Shown: piece by piece, positions 38,860 through 52,100 of the stretch | Layout: every line of letters starts with the position of its first letter | Position numbering within the stretch: the first letter of the stretch is position 1 | Source of the DNA: Brevipalpus yothersi | Lineage: Eukaryota > Arthropoda > Arachnida > Trombidiformes > Tenuipalpidae | Direction: 5' to 3' | Length of the DNA: 64,000 bases | NCBI GenBank assembly: GCA_003956705.1 | Contig: QZCP01000033.1 | Location: 27,366 to 91,365, forward strand | Notes under the pieces: model-generated | The model's input: only the letters and a program-made list of their open reading frames with translations | What the model was told of the DNA's origin: nothing | The model's database searches: none | Position numbers and translations under genes: made by a program

Positions 38860-40973
38860 TGTAGTTGGTGATGCTTTCTTGTAAATTGATAACTTTTCGG
38901 TATGCTCATTGGAAGGAAGAGAAAGAGAGAGAGAAAAGCTTATTTAAATGAATTGATGTGAGTGAAGGGGATGCGTATGTGGTGCTCAATTGTAATGTCA
39001 ATCATCACTTGATTACCTTTTATCATAGTGTATTTTTCTTTACTTTTTATCTCTCTTTCTCTCTCTCTCTCTCTTACATTTTCCCTCAGAGATGGGACAA
39101 AGTTTTCGAGAATGAGAGCGTGTGTAAAAAAAAAGTTTGTCAGTTAAAAGCTGAGTGGAAAACTTTTCTCTCTTCCTCTCATGGTCAGTGCATCAAAATT
39201 TTGTCGAGATGGAGAAAGAGAAGAAGAAAAATAATATGCAAGAAAAATAAAAATTAAGCTTCATGGTGAAAGAAGATCAAATCATTACCGTGCTCATATA
39301 GAAAGAAAAATGGATAGAAAAGATAAGACATGAGGCCAAAGCGGTACCAAGAGAGTGAAGAAAAAGTAAATTTTTTCTTTTCCAGGAAAAAGTCACCATG
39401 ATTCCATAAAAGGAGTGTAATAAAAATGCAGATGATGATCTAAATCATATAATTCAATTGAAGGCGCTCATATTCGAAACAAGATGAACTGGCCTGAAAG
39501 TGAGTTTCTTTCTCTATCTCACTTTTTTACCATGATCCACAGTAATAGTAATGATCAAGGCGTGAAGCAAGTTTCAAGTCATAACGATAAGTATATATAA
39601 ATGTATGTATGTATGTATGCTGCTAACTTTCATTCGAGTCAATCAACATTCGTCAGACTAGCATGACTTCCAATTATTGAGGCTCATTTTTTATCTTCTC
39701 ATAATATCATTTCCCTTGATACTGGTCTGTTTTGGGACAATAATCTTTCTCTTATCTAATATGTGTAGGTCCACTTTTGGACTGATCTTTGAACTCTGGA
39801 CTGATGAGTATTCGTTTTTCTTGGTGATGTAGGACACAGCACAAGGGAAGATTACCTTGGTGTACTTTTCGAAATTTGAAATTATCCATGTTAAACTGGA
39901 CTATAACCACGGAAGTCGATTGCAAAAGGATATCATTTATTCTGAATAAAAAAATTTCATTGAAAATAATTGCCAATTTTCCTATACACCGGCCTTGACC
40001 AGAACAAACAAATTGTTGTAGAAGAGGAATTTCAAACTAATTTTGATAGTGGGCGAAAGAATGCAATCTCATTATCATATTCTGAGAAAAAAATCTGAAT
40101 TCAATCTGAATCTTGGATTACGACGTGGTTTGCTCTCAATATGTATGGTCAGCAAATCCGATTAACACGGTTCATCCTGATAGATTGACTGAGCAATCTT
40201 TCACAGGGAATAGAGTGATTGATTCCATGGAGAAGTAATGGATTTTAGAAGATATTTTAGTCTATCAGAGATCTCGACTGTAGATATATGAGTTGAAAAA
40301 ATCAATTCCTGAGTTCGAGTGAATAGATTGTCTTCCTAGCTTAAACTTGCATAAATTCCAAAAAATAATAGCTGTTTCACTGCAGGAGCAAATTTTTGAA
40401 GATTTTAACGAAAGAATCTGATCTCAAAAAATTCCTTTTACAACTTCCAAATGCACTTGTCTAACCTCCAAATAGTATGATTATAGATGGTGTATCATAT
40501 TAAGATGAGCTAGAATTGCTGTTGAAAGGTTATCACTTAGGGAAATAGATGTGTTTTCTTTGTTCAAATGCATTTCCGGAAACACTTATATACCCCTGAT
40601 GAACAGTTTGGTATGAAATCTGGTATGATTAATTTTTGGAACCACTTATGGGCCGATTCATCATACTATGATTCATCTGAAGCACTTCCGAGAAAGGAAT
40701 GTCTTTTTTTGTTCATATTTTTTCATCAAGTTATGCAATCAAATACTGATGCACGGTGAAAACTGCAACTGATAGAAAAAATAACAAGTGTAACGAACTT
40801 TTTGATATTTTGGAATCTCTTTTCAAATTTTCTTCCAATTTAAATAAACTGAATGAATTAATCTCTAACTAAAAACAAATACAATTTGTCGTTTCGTTTG
40901 TTTTGATAAAATTTGATCAATTCTTCTGAGCAGACAATACAAGGGTGTATTATGAATTTTTAATCGCCCATGA
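37604..40973. other. Upstream region of Capicua, downstream of P5C dehydrogenase
   Basis: This 3.4-kb interval has no supported coding exon. It contains imperfect GAT/ATT trinucleotide-rich sequence near 37790-37940, GA tracts at 38128-38144 and 38827-38860, CT-rich runs near 38640-38735 and a (TATG)n run near 39600-39620. It should include the Capicua promoter and the 3' untranslated region of P5C dehydrogenase. Alternative 5' Capicua exons could be hidden here, but I found none with a clear motif. Confidence 0.5.
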
Positions 40974-43004
40974 TCATTCCATCATGTATGGATATCTCCA
41001 TTCTGTTTGATTGACAAAAGATTCCTTGATTGTCTGCGGTGATGTCCATCGAAGAAGATTGTGAGGTCCACCAGGCTTGTCATTTGTTCCCGATAATCTG
41101 GCACCTCCAAAAGGTTGTTGACCAACAACAGCACCAGTTGATTTATCATTAATATAAAAATTGCCTGCAGACATTTTCATCATCTCGGTAGCTTCTTTCA
41201 GAAAAGTGCTGTAAGAAATAATTGAAATAATTACAATATATCTCAGAATATCTTGGAAAGTTTCCAAAGTAACTCACGAATCTTGGCCAAATATTGCCCC
41301 TGTTAGTGCATAATCAATAGATTGAACCAATTTCAATGTTTCTTTGACTTCCGAATCTGGATACACATATACACTCAATATTGGACCAAATATTTCCTCT
41401 TTCATCAATCTATCATTTGGATCTTGAACTTGAATGATAGTCGGCTGAACATAGAACCCTTTGGATTCATCGACTTGTCCTCCACGAATAATCTCACAAT
41501 TTTTGGAATTCGATGCATGATCAATGTAACTTCGAATTCGATTGAAAGATTTACCATCGATCACTGCAGAAGTGAAACTCTGATGATCTAATGGTGAACC
41601 AATTTTCAGTTGATCACAAATTGACAATAGTTTTTCTTTGATCTGTGGAAAAAGAATTGATTCCAAATCAATATCTTTTGATTCTTCTCAGAAACACTCA
41701 AACTCACCTCAGGCCACTTGCTTTTTGGTATATACAATCGTGAACATGCTGAACATTTTTGACCAGAATATTCGAAAGCTGATCTGATTGTGTTCACTGC
41801 CACATTCATTGTGTCAGCCGATGGATGAACAAAGTGATAATTTTTGCCTCCACATTCACCTGATAGTCTCGGATAATTACGATAAATATCCAAATTTTGA
41901 GCAGTTTTATTCCACAAAAATCGGAATGTATTCACACTTCCGGTAAAATTGATACCAGCCAAAGATGGATCAGCTGTGATAATATCACCAAAAATTGGAC
42001 CATCACAGGGTACAAAATTAATGACTCCTGGTGGCATACCGGCTTCTTGGAATATTTTGTACACAAGATAATTGGACAGTATCGCAGTATCTGAAGGTTT
42101 CCAAATCACAACATTACCCATCAATGCTGGTGCTGATGCTAAATTACCACCAATTGCTGTGAAATTAAACGGTGAAATAGCAGCAATGAAACCCTCAATT
42201 CCACGATGTCTCATCGAATTGCGAACCACATTAGGTTGATCACTGATGGGCTGATATTTATACAATTCTTTGGCAAAAAAGGCATTAAATCGCAAAAAAT
42301 CAGCCAACTCAGCGGCAGCATCTATTTCAGCCTGGAAAATTGTCTTCCCTTGTCCCAACATTGTGCTGGCCAACATATCGGAACGATATTTTCCGGAAAC
42401 CAAATCTGCCGCCTTCATAAAAATATCTATTTTCTCAGATAACGGTACTCGTTCCCATTCTTCACGCCGCTCATTGCACGTTCGTATAGCTTCTCGTATC
42501 ATATTCTGTAACAAAATAAAATCAGGTTACTACTATTATTATTGCTACTTGTACTTTATTGTTGTTGATCACATGGGATTGAAAATCAAACCATGTACTA
42601 ACCGGAGTGGCCCAATAATATTTGGCAACTTTTAACGAATGATCAAATGGCGCTTGCTGTAGGCGACTCTGATCTGATCGATACTCTTTACCATTGATCA
42701 CTATTGGCACTTCGAGCATTTCTTTCGATAACCGCTTTAAAGAATCATCAAGAGCCTGTCGCTCTTTACTACCACGTAGATAGCCCAAAAATGGCTCATT
42801 TTTTACTTGGAAATCATTTAATTGCGGTGGATTGTATGTTGAAGCTAGTCTAGGGAATGTTTGATTATGGAGGAAATAGAATTGATAGAATCATTCTTAT
42901 ATTAATGATTGATCATGGAAAATAACAAATTACCTGGTCAATTTGGTCACATTGCGGCCAATTTGGTGTGAGAGAAGCTTTTCTATTTTAGTTGGCAATG
43001 ACAT
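40974..43004 (-). CDS. ALDH4A1: Delta-1-pyrroline-5-carboxylate dehydrogenase (ALDH4A1 type), mitochondrial, five exons
   Basis: Oxidises glutamate semialdehyde/P5C to glutamate with NAD+, the second step of proline breakdown in the mitochondrial matrix. The exons are 43004-42934, 42849-42603, 42505-41708, 41642-41278 and 41208-40974. Introns are 65-97 nt and all junctions are GT-AG and in frame, giving 571 aa (human 563). Exon 1 encodes a Lys/Arg- and Ser/Thr-containing N-terminus without acids beyond one Glu, compatible with a mitochondrial presequence. Family signatures: VGQGKT-like LGQGKTIFQAEIDAAAEL, ISPFNFTAIGGNLA, NVVIWKPSDTA, GINFTGSV, and LSGECGGKN with the general-base Glu at 323. 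The nucleophile Cys357 lies in SGQKCSACSRLY, and the C-terminal part has KEEIFGPILSVYVYP and GQQPFGGARLSGTNDKPGGP. Both catalytic residues and their 34-residue spacing are as in the human enzyme. It sits between PAL and Capicua on the same strand, with no functional link. Confidence 0.97.
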
Positions 43005-43754
43005 TGAGCAATGACAAACTTTGGTCCAGTTCACTTGAAAGTTTCTTACAAAAAGATCATAAAGTATATACAAAAATGGAATTAACTATCTAATCGATAA
43101 CTAGATAACATTGGCTTGATAAAGATGATAAACAGAGATCATGAAAGACATGAGAAGAGAAGAGAAAAATTGTCTCACTCAATTACGAGAATGAAAGCAA
43201 ACTACAAACTGTATTGCCAATGGTAAGTCAATCATGGCATGATTGTATAAAAAAGAGAGATCATCATAATCAAAATGAAGAAAACTAGAGTGTTTGTGGA
43301 GCAATTTTTAATTTTATTTAAATTTTTTTCACTGAAAATATCTTTATTTTTTTCTCGTTTAGAATTTATAAATTTTGGATCGATTATAAAATCAGTTCTT
43401 TCACGATAAATTCCTATTTTAAGTGGATTAATTTTTTCAAATTGTAATGTTAAAGAAGTTTTGAAGAAAAAAATCTATCAAGATTTTGCACCATTAATTT
43501 AATATTTTAGCGAAAAGTTCATTTCATGCCAGAATTTTTCTAGTTAATTGAAAAAGCCTGATATAGAAATCGAAACATATCCACCAGATTGATTGAGTAA
43601 ATGATTGGTTTATTTTAACACTCCTAAATCTTAATTGATTATCATACACCACGGATACAATCAATTAACATGGCGATTAACGATCACTAAGTTGAATTGT
43701 TTTTTTCTCATGGAATCCAGTCAACATCACAAATTGACTCACATGCTTCGGAGA
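43005..43754. other. Intergenic region between PAL and P5C dehydrogenase
   Basis: About 750 bp of AT-rich sequence without a coding signal. It holds the 3' end of the PAL transcript and the promoter of P5C dehydrogenase, both read on the - strand. Confidence 0.6.
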
Positions 43755-45694
43755 TCAGCTATAAAGTCTGAATTTCCAGATAAAATTTGGATTTGATTCT
43801 GCTATGTAAATTTCTTGGCAATCATCAGTTACATGAATATCATGTGGAGTTGAAAAATTCTGCAAATCAAAATAAATGAAATATTACCTCTCTCTCTCTC
43901 TCTCTATCACATCGAAAATATTTCCAAAGAATAACTTACTTTATTTCCAGGATAAAAAGCATTGACCAATTGACGTGTTTCCATATTGATCACATAACCT
44001 CGTAATGGTGTTGATGAGAAACCTTTACCACTAAGTGCAAATAAAACACCGCTACAAGAAGATGAATATGAAAGGGAAACAACTGCTCCTCTCATTTCTG
44101 TTGGCTTAATTGTGATCTGAGATTTAATATCAAAGCAAGATATTCGTCCATGTTCACGATCGGCAACACATGCCTGCTCTTTGTCCGGTAAAAAAATCAC
44201 TTTATGGGGAACACTCAGCATATTTGGTGGTAATGATGGCTCTGCATATTGTATTCCATGAGCAAATTCTGATTATTATTCGATTATTTGAATTGAAATT
44301 GAATTGAATTCATCGTCTGGATTTGAAATTACTCACTTCCATCTATATCATGATGGGGCAGATCGCCCCACTTTTTGATCACATTACCATCGGAACGAAA
44401 TATGACAATACGATGATTACAATATCCATCGGCAACGTAAATAAGTTTGGTATTCGGATCAACGGCAACACTTGTGGGCTTACAGAATCGATAATTATCG
44501 TTTCCAGGCTTAAATCGAGTGCCCAAAGTGAGAAGAGGAGTTTTTGAGCCATCAGCAGGAAATTTGAAAACTTGATGTAATGCTAAATCGGTAAGCCACA
44601 CCGATTTGCTTGTACTATCATACGAAATACCATGAGGCATGTAGAAAAAATCTTGACCCCAACGTCGTAAAATGCTTATATTGTATGGATTCATAACGGT
44701 CACGGTTTGTTGTCCAATCGTTCCTTCAGGAATTCGAATGTAATTGTGATTCTGGTCAAATGATCTGAGAAAAATTAGTTTTATTAGATAATTTCTTCCA
44801 GCTAGTTTTCCATTGCTCATGATAATCATGATCAATTCATGATCAATCAATTATTCTCACCCCATATCCCACACATGGTCTCCTCGGGAAAATATCATCA
44901 ACATTCCCTCATCATCAGTTGTTACTCCTGTTACATGGCCAAGATCTTTTTCGTGGAATACCCATTCTTTTACTGGTCGAAAATTAACAAAAGATGATCG
45001 AGTGATGGCAGATAAACCTGATGGATCATAATTGCCACTTTGATTTAATTTATTTGATTGCTGTTGACCGACTGATGGTATAGCTGATTGATTTGGCTGA
45101 TCCGGCTGATTTGGCTGATTTGGCTGATTTGGCTGATTTGGCTGATTTGGCTGATTTGGCTGATTTGGCTGATTTGGCTGATTTGGCTCCAGCTGATTGA
45201 TGGTGGTCGAAGATGTTGAATTAGATGTTGAATTAGATGTAAAAGAAGATGTAGAAGAAGATTCCATGAGAGTCGTTTCGGACTTGAGCGTGGAAGGGGG
45301 TAGAGAACCAGAAAATCTTCTCTGAGTATTCCACAAGAATGTCTAAAAATCTCGCTGACATTAATAACATATTTTGATAACTTACCTCTTCTATTTCTTC
45401 ATCAGAATGTATAGGACTTTTAGCTTGAGGCTGTATGCTGGGGCTGGGAGAAGATTTGCCTTTCGAGTCTCTCAATGCTCTCATAGATGAACTTTTTAAT
45501 TCGGAGTCCTGAGGTTTCATGAGCCTATCAACTGGTTGGAAAGCTTCCGATTCAGTGTTCGAATGTTGGGCTGAATGAACATCATTGGCCACACATGAAA
45601 CTATGATGTGGGGAAGATGGAAAAAATTTTCAATAATGAACAGTAGTGATGTGATACTCAAAATATGTAAAATCAAACTGATTTTACTAAGCAT
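43755..45694 (-). CDS. PAL: Peptidyl-alpha-hydroxyglycine alpha-amidating lyase (PAL), five exons
   Basis: Secretory-pathway lyase that cleaves peptidyl-alpha-hydroxyglycine to the amidated peptide and glyoxylate, completing C-terminal amidation of neuropeptides. The exons are 45694-45386, 45342-44861, 44764-44337, 44268-43940 and 43859-43755. All are GT-AG and in frame, giving 550 aa. A signal peptide/anchor (MLSKISLILHILSITSLLFI...) is followed by a long Ser/Thr/Pro-rich linker with 11 Pro-Asn/Asp-Gln units, then a six-bladed beta-propeller (NHL-type). Catalytic residues known from rat PAL are all in place: Arg256 (SRGDHVWD), Tyr378 (ADGYCNHR), and the three zinc His in MPHG (308), VPHK (428) and TPHD (522). 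There is no monooxygenase (PHM) domain, so this is the stand-alone PAL arrangement of insects rather than the bifunctional vertebrate PAM. No C-terminal membrane helix is seen. The ATG at 45694 is the first in frame. Intron 1 is only 43 nt. Confidence 0.95.
45088..45186 (-). repeat. In-frame 9-bp minisatellite encoding Pro-Asn-Gln in PAL
   Basis: Eleven consecutive 9-bp units (CTGATTTGG on the + strand) lie in exon 2 of PAL. Nine are perfect; one reads Pro-Asp-Gln and the terminal one ends TTG. Being a multiple of three, length changes keep the frame. They sit in the unstructured linker before the propeller. Confidence 0.95.
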
Positions 45695-46105
45695 TTGGTA
45701 CAAGTGAAGACCTCAAAATCTTGAGAGAATCTCATGGATTTCAAAATTTTCTTGATGTTGGTGTGTAGAAAAAAAAATATTCCTGACGTGGAAGAGTGGA
45801 AAATTGATCTTATGAGACACACATCCTTAGAGGTTAAATGGGAGAGTATGAATAAATAAGAGTTTCAGATTTCTTGAATCATGGTGTAATATTGGTGTGA
45901 AAAATTTGTTTCATTTAAGCATAGAGAATTTTTAACATTCAAAAAAGGCAAAATGAGCAAGCTTCAATGAAAAGTTCATAATTAATTAATTAATGATAAC
46001 ACATACTATGTGAACTATATCCAATAGTGGTAGAAAGGCACAATAATAATTATTAATACAATCAGAATCAATATATATATGTATATACTTCTCAGGTGAA
46101 TCTAC
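45695..46105. other. Spacer between the PDZ gene and PAL
   Basis: About 410 bp, AT-rich, with a short TAAT repeat near 45980-46000 and TATA-rich sequence near 46070. No coding signal. It should contain the PDZ gene's 3' untranslated region and the PAL promoter. Confidence 0.55.
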
Positions 46106-49100
46106 TTATTTAGATCTATGAGCAATGAAAGGAACAATCTTGAGAATGAGTTTTGTCTTGTGTGCCATGAGTTGATTTGCCATCATCACAGTAGCATCGG
46201 TAATATCAACCCCATCGATTGCAACTATTCGATCACCAATGTCCAGCAGTCCTCGAATCATTCTTTCCCGTGATGGTTCCACTCTTGAAATGAAGATACC
46301 TGCAAAAAATACAACCAAATGATGTAAGTATGGATTCAGAAAATGGATTGGAATAGAAATAATATCATATGTTCAATGAGGCGCGATTAAAATTATGAAT
46401 AACCAATTTTGCGAAACAATGAACCGAACAGGCAACATAAGATTAGGAATTCTATTTTGATCCATTAAATTGATTGTTAATATTCAATTTTCGAATAATT
46501 ACTGTTCTGTCTCTCTTCCCGCTTAAGTGAATCCTCTTGGTTGATGAGCTTGAAAATTTGTTTCAAATAACATTGCTGACATTTCCAAATACCATTCTCA
46601 ACTGATTTGAGGGGGAAGCTCTCGATGATCGTGAAAATTGTTAATTGTAGTGAAAATTATTGAGCTACAAACGAAGCTTAACCTCAAGTGACATAAGTAT
46701 CAATACAAATCAAAGTTACGATTTCATGGTGAGAGAAAGTTACCATTAAGACGCAAGAAGATTGCTGATTGATCATCATCATTGCAAGATGATCAACCAT
46801 CATCATCGATTGTAGACTAAGATTTCATCATCACAAGTTGGCAATAGCAGAAATGGTGAGAAAAAAAATATCTGGTTAAAGAGTAATTCTAACAATTTTT
46901 TTTTCTCTTTATGTCTGACTTCTCCACCAGATTCACAAGTGAATAATCAGAACATGATTTGAACCAAACGAAGCCCGATTCCGGTGAGCCATGAAGTGTA
47001 TGTGTGTAGGAAAAGAATATTCAAATCTAAAAATTAACTATATGCTCTATTGGATTGGGTTTTTTTTCTGCTCAACTACTGGCCACAATGTCCTTGTTGG
47101 TATATGACAGGTGAACAATAGCCGAAAGATAATGGCTAATAAATATTGTCTCATCATTCATTCTAGATGATTCAATTGGATCAGAATTGATGGAATGGAA
47201 TGAGTGAAATGTGAACACAAATTGTGAGAACTAGACAGAATTATCGGGTCAAGTGGACAGTATACCGATGAAATTTGGGTGGTAAATCGAAAAAAATATT
47301 AATGTAAGAGTATCTGAAGAGAACCAAAAATTTTAGGGGGTTATTTTTCTCATTTGTATATGCTCAATATTGAAATTTCGTTCTTTCATTGAATACTTGG
47401 ATCAACATGATCAGTCACCAGTAAACGAATGTGAAAAGTAAAAGAGAGAGAGAGAAAAAAAATTGGGAACCTTAAAATCGTCCAAGCATGGACACTTTCT
47501 TCTTTATAATACTATTTCATAGAAAACTTGAAAACAATTTGTGAAGTTTACACGCAAATTCAATTGTTTTCTCATGAATCATTGAGACTGATTTAATTAG
47601 CCGAACAAATCAGGGTGAAGTATGAAACAAGCTCTAATTTACTATCCATACCAATTCGACACTCTTCATCATTACTACTCACCACCAAACTACTACAACA
47701 ACTATGATTCTCACCATTATTTCGTTAGACAAATCTCTATTATTTAGTAAATTATTTGGTCATGGGCATAATGTGAAAGTGAAAGACAAATTCAATGAAT
47801 TGTATTCGATGGTCAGAATTTTCGAGAGTGTACCTGGACATACATGTAATTATACTATCATGAGCGTCATATTTAAACTGACCATTTGGTCAGATAAAAG
47901 AGAATGAAGATTTTCATACTGACAATTAATGAAAAATGGAACGCATCAAGCTTGAATTTTCACAAATATGTACATTGTACATACAGAGAAAGTATGAAAA
48001 GATTGCTCAAAACTTTCAGCTATGTATTGAATTTTAAAAGCCCTGATTCATCTGAGAAGCAATGAACACTAAAAAACTTGGAAATGATTGAATGTTATTT
48101 TGATTCTCCATTTCATTACGTTTGCTGATAATCAATGAATGCTTATTGGATTATTTCACAAATTTTACACACATCATTTTGATTTCATTTATAACACACT
48201 TTCGATCGATTCCCACCCTGTTAGCTCGATGGCATGAAAGTGATAGTGTTTTCTGTTTGACCAGAGGTGAGAGAACCCTTTTCTCCTCCTCTCTAATTGG
48301 GCGAATATTTTGTTCATCATCATTCAATGAAAGATCAGCAAAAAGAATTAACACTATCAGGTATCATCAATTGAAATTGCAGGTCAAGTGAAATGAAAAA
48401 AATTATTTGATTTACCTATCTCTCCAATGCTCATGATTACTTATTTGAATGGATAGAGAGATAGAGAGACAATAAAGCCTCAAGCATAAATTCAATGTTG
48501 ATCATGTTCTTGGTGTTACTTTTTGAAATAAGCAAAAAGTAAATGGTGTAATCTATTTACTTGGGGGCTAGCATTTGAGTATTGATGTTTGAATTTCCAA
48601 GCATAACCCAAGGATAAATGAAACAAAAATCAGTCAAGCTTGTTAGCCTTTCTCTCTCTCTCTATCTCAATTTAGTCGCCTCATAATTTGAATTCGAGTC
48701 AAACTAATGATAATCTTAATATGCTACTGTTCAATGGATCGTTTGGACATTTGAGCTTGAAGGTTTCACAAAATCAAGAGATAAAAGAAAGAGTGAAGAG
48801 AGAAGAGGGAAGAGAGAGAGGACCTGATCATTTGAACAAATCGTTATCAAAATACTGTATGTTAACTGTTGTGATTCAAGTGGTTTGCAAATAAAATAAC
48901 ATTGCACCCATTGAATAATAATATTGAAAAAATTGCAAATATCATATACAAGAGGCTACTGGACATACCTTTTATATTATTAACAGTTCCTCGTGCAACA
49001 AAAAATCCGAAAGGTCGACCTGGATTACGGTAAACTTCCACCGTTCGAGTGAGATCAGAATTAATCGAAACAACACGACCCCAAACATCTTCACCATCTT

Positions 49101-52100
49101 TTGGCATCAATTTATCACCATTTTTAAATGAGCCAGTCCTAATTGAAATTGTAAATGAAAATGAAATAAACAAAAAACAATATCACTCATCATGAAACTC
49201 AGTGAATTAACAGTATGAATTCTAGATCACATCAATGCCATTGTAATGTAATGTTCACCTTTGATCTATATTTTGATTGACTCGAGTTAAATCTACTTTA
49301 ACTCGCACTTTTCGTTTAGATGATTTTCGAAGGCTCATTCGATTTCTCCAAGCTCTCACAAACGATTGTCTATGGCCACCTTCTTTACCATTTGTCAACG
49401 ATTGTGTTGTATCCCGTATATCAGCCACACTTTCACTATCACCCATCGGATTATGAGTATCATCATAACGTCCATCAGCACCTATTGGCCTACTGGTTGC
49501 CAATACTGGTGTGGATATAGATGGTTTCAAGCCATTTGAAAATTTTTTCCTACCATTACCATTACCATCACTATTACCATTCAATTGTGATCGACTTGAT
49601 CTAAGTCGGTCAATTTTTTCCATACTAAAAGTTCTCGATATGGCATTAGTTAGTGAGAAAAATTTTCTAATAATCAATGAAGATGACTTGTGGGAAGATG
49701 ATAATTTATCCTTGGCCTTATTTTTTCCTACACCATTACTACCACTCAGGTCAGCTGATGATGGAGACATATAATTATTATTATCCACATCAGCGGTTCC
49801 ATAGCGTCCATCAAATGGCTTAGTGTCTTCCGTGAATCGAAGTGTTGCCATTGAATGTCGAACAGAAGGATCACGAGCAATGCCTTTATTGATGGTTGCA
49901 TACTCTTGGGTAGATCGTACTGTGCCACGAGATATGGTCAAGGTAGATGAAGATATTCCCATTTGAGGATATATTTGATCTGGTTTAAGGTAATTTGGTC
50001 GAGATAATGATGATAATAATTGGGATGGATGTGGATGTGGTGATGTATGAGGATGATGAGAATGATGAGAGTGATGCGGTTGCTGTTGATGAAATTGTTG
50101 GGATGAATGATAATGAAGACGACGATATAGAAGTTGTGGAGACGGTGGAGGTGAAAAATTATCATGCTTATTAGAAGAATAATTTTGATTTTTCTCATGA
50201 TCATATTGATTTGATGATGATCGAGAATTTATGGCAAATGATGAACACTGTTGGGACTGTTGATTTGATGTAGTAAGATCAATCGGTGGAAGAGATGCAA
50301 AACGATCAATCTCAATAGATTGTAATGAAACACGACATGCTTCTTCTTCTTCTTCTTCCTCATTTTTACCGGACAATCGTGAACAATTTTGCTTATCTAT
50401 TGATGGTGATAAAGATGATGGCTGACTTGATTGTGGATTATTTGAACACACATTATCATCATCCACTTTTGATTGAGATAATTTAGTTGCTACTTCGGTA
50501 TTTGAGGTCAAAAAATGTTTATTTGATGATGAAGGTGATGATTTTGATGATGAACACATCACAACTGTTGGTGACACAACGTTGTTGGTGGTGTTGATTG
50601 TTGTGGCTGTGTTAGTTAATATTTTTCTGGTCACACTTGATGATGATGGTGATGGCAATGGTGATGACAATGGTGAACACTTGGACAATCCTCTTGTTTC
50701 ACCATTATTTTCTGGTTGCTTTCCGATTCTATTCCTACTACTTTCCATTCTCATACCTACACCATCGGAATAATGGTGTTGGATTGTCGATAAATTTGAT
50801 GAATCATGTGGTGAAGAATGGAAAATTCGCTGATCGTCTACCATATTATTATTACCATTAATTTTCTCTCCACAACCATTTAGTTGTACACGATCGTCAC
50901 AATTACTTTCCAAATGATTATTATCATTATCATTATGAGTGTTAGTAGTTGTGGAATGTCTGTGTAAATTTTTTTCTTCTCCTTTCATTGGTGCTACTAT
51001 TTTTCGTTCTTCATGGCCACAAAAAGATGACAAATTTGTTGGCGATGATTTAATCGTGGAAATATTTTCACTTGATGGAAAAACTGTCTCATACAGATGA
51101 TCATGTTCTTGATTTTGAAGATAGTAAGATGATTGATACGTTTTGCCTTCAATATGTTTACCGTCATCGTTGATTTTTACACCAAATGATTTAATATTAT
51201 CATTATTTTTGATATTATTATTACTGATATCAATATTATTACTCAAAATACTTTTCGATTTCAATCTATCGGTGACCATCCTTTTTCCCGAATCATCTGT
51301 CTCCTGATCATCGGTAACCGCACAATCACTATCACTATTTGATTGAACATTTTTAATCGAATTATCATTACTATTACCACCAATACCACTGTCACAATTG
51401 TCTTCACCATCATCGGACATGATGATCATCTGATTGTGATGATGATTATGTTCACATTCATTTGAGCTCATACTACTGCACACATTAATGTCCACGTTGT
51501 CTTCGTTGTCACCACTGTGGACACTTGTGTCACTATCCACAATCACATTGGCCACACATGCAAAAGCGGATATCATTGAATCAGTCGAATCAAACGGATC
51601 AATTGTACTAATCAAATCAACACCAGGCCAAGCTTTCCAATGTTCACGAGTACTGTTTGACGATCTTTTTGAAACATTGTTACCACTATTATTACTATTG
51701 GAACCATAATACGTTGTATATGGTGAAGAGGATGTATTTTCGGAGCAAGAATTCACATTCGAAGAACGATAATTATTTTTACTACCATTTGAACGATATT
51801 GATGATTGTGTCCATGTGAATGGGAATTTTTTCGAGTTGATTGATTTTTGGTACCAATATTTTCACTGGTACCATTCGTTTTGTTGATATAATCAATTTT
51901 CGTCTGTTGCTGCTGCTGTTGATGTTGCTGGGATCTTGCTGATGTTACCGATGTCGATGAATTACTGTGGCTGTGTTGATAATGATTGTGTCGTGAAGAT
52001 GGCGAATGAAATGATTTGGTTGAAGATGAAGATGAAGAAGAGGAACTTTGTTTACAATTAACTTGATGATGATATGATGTTGATGAAATATGTTGATCAT

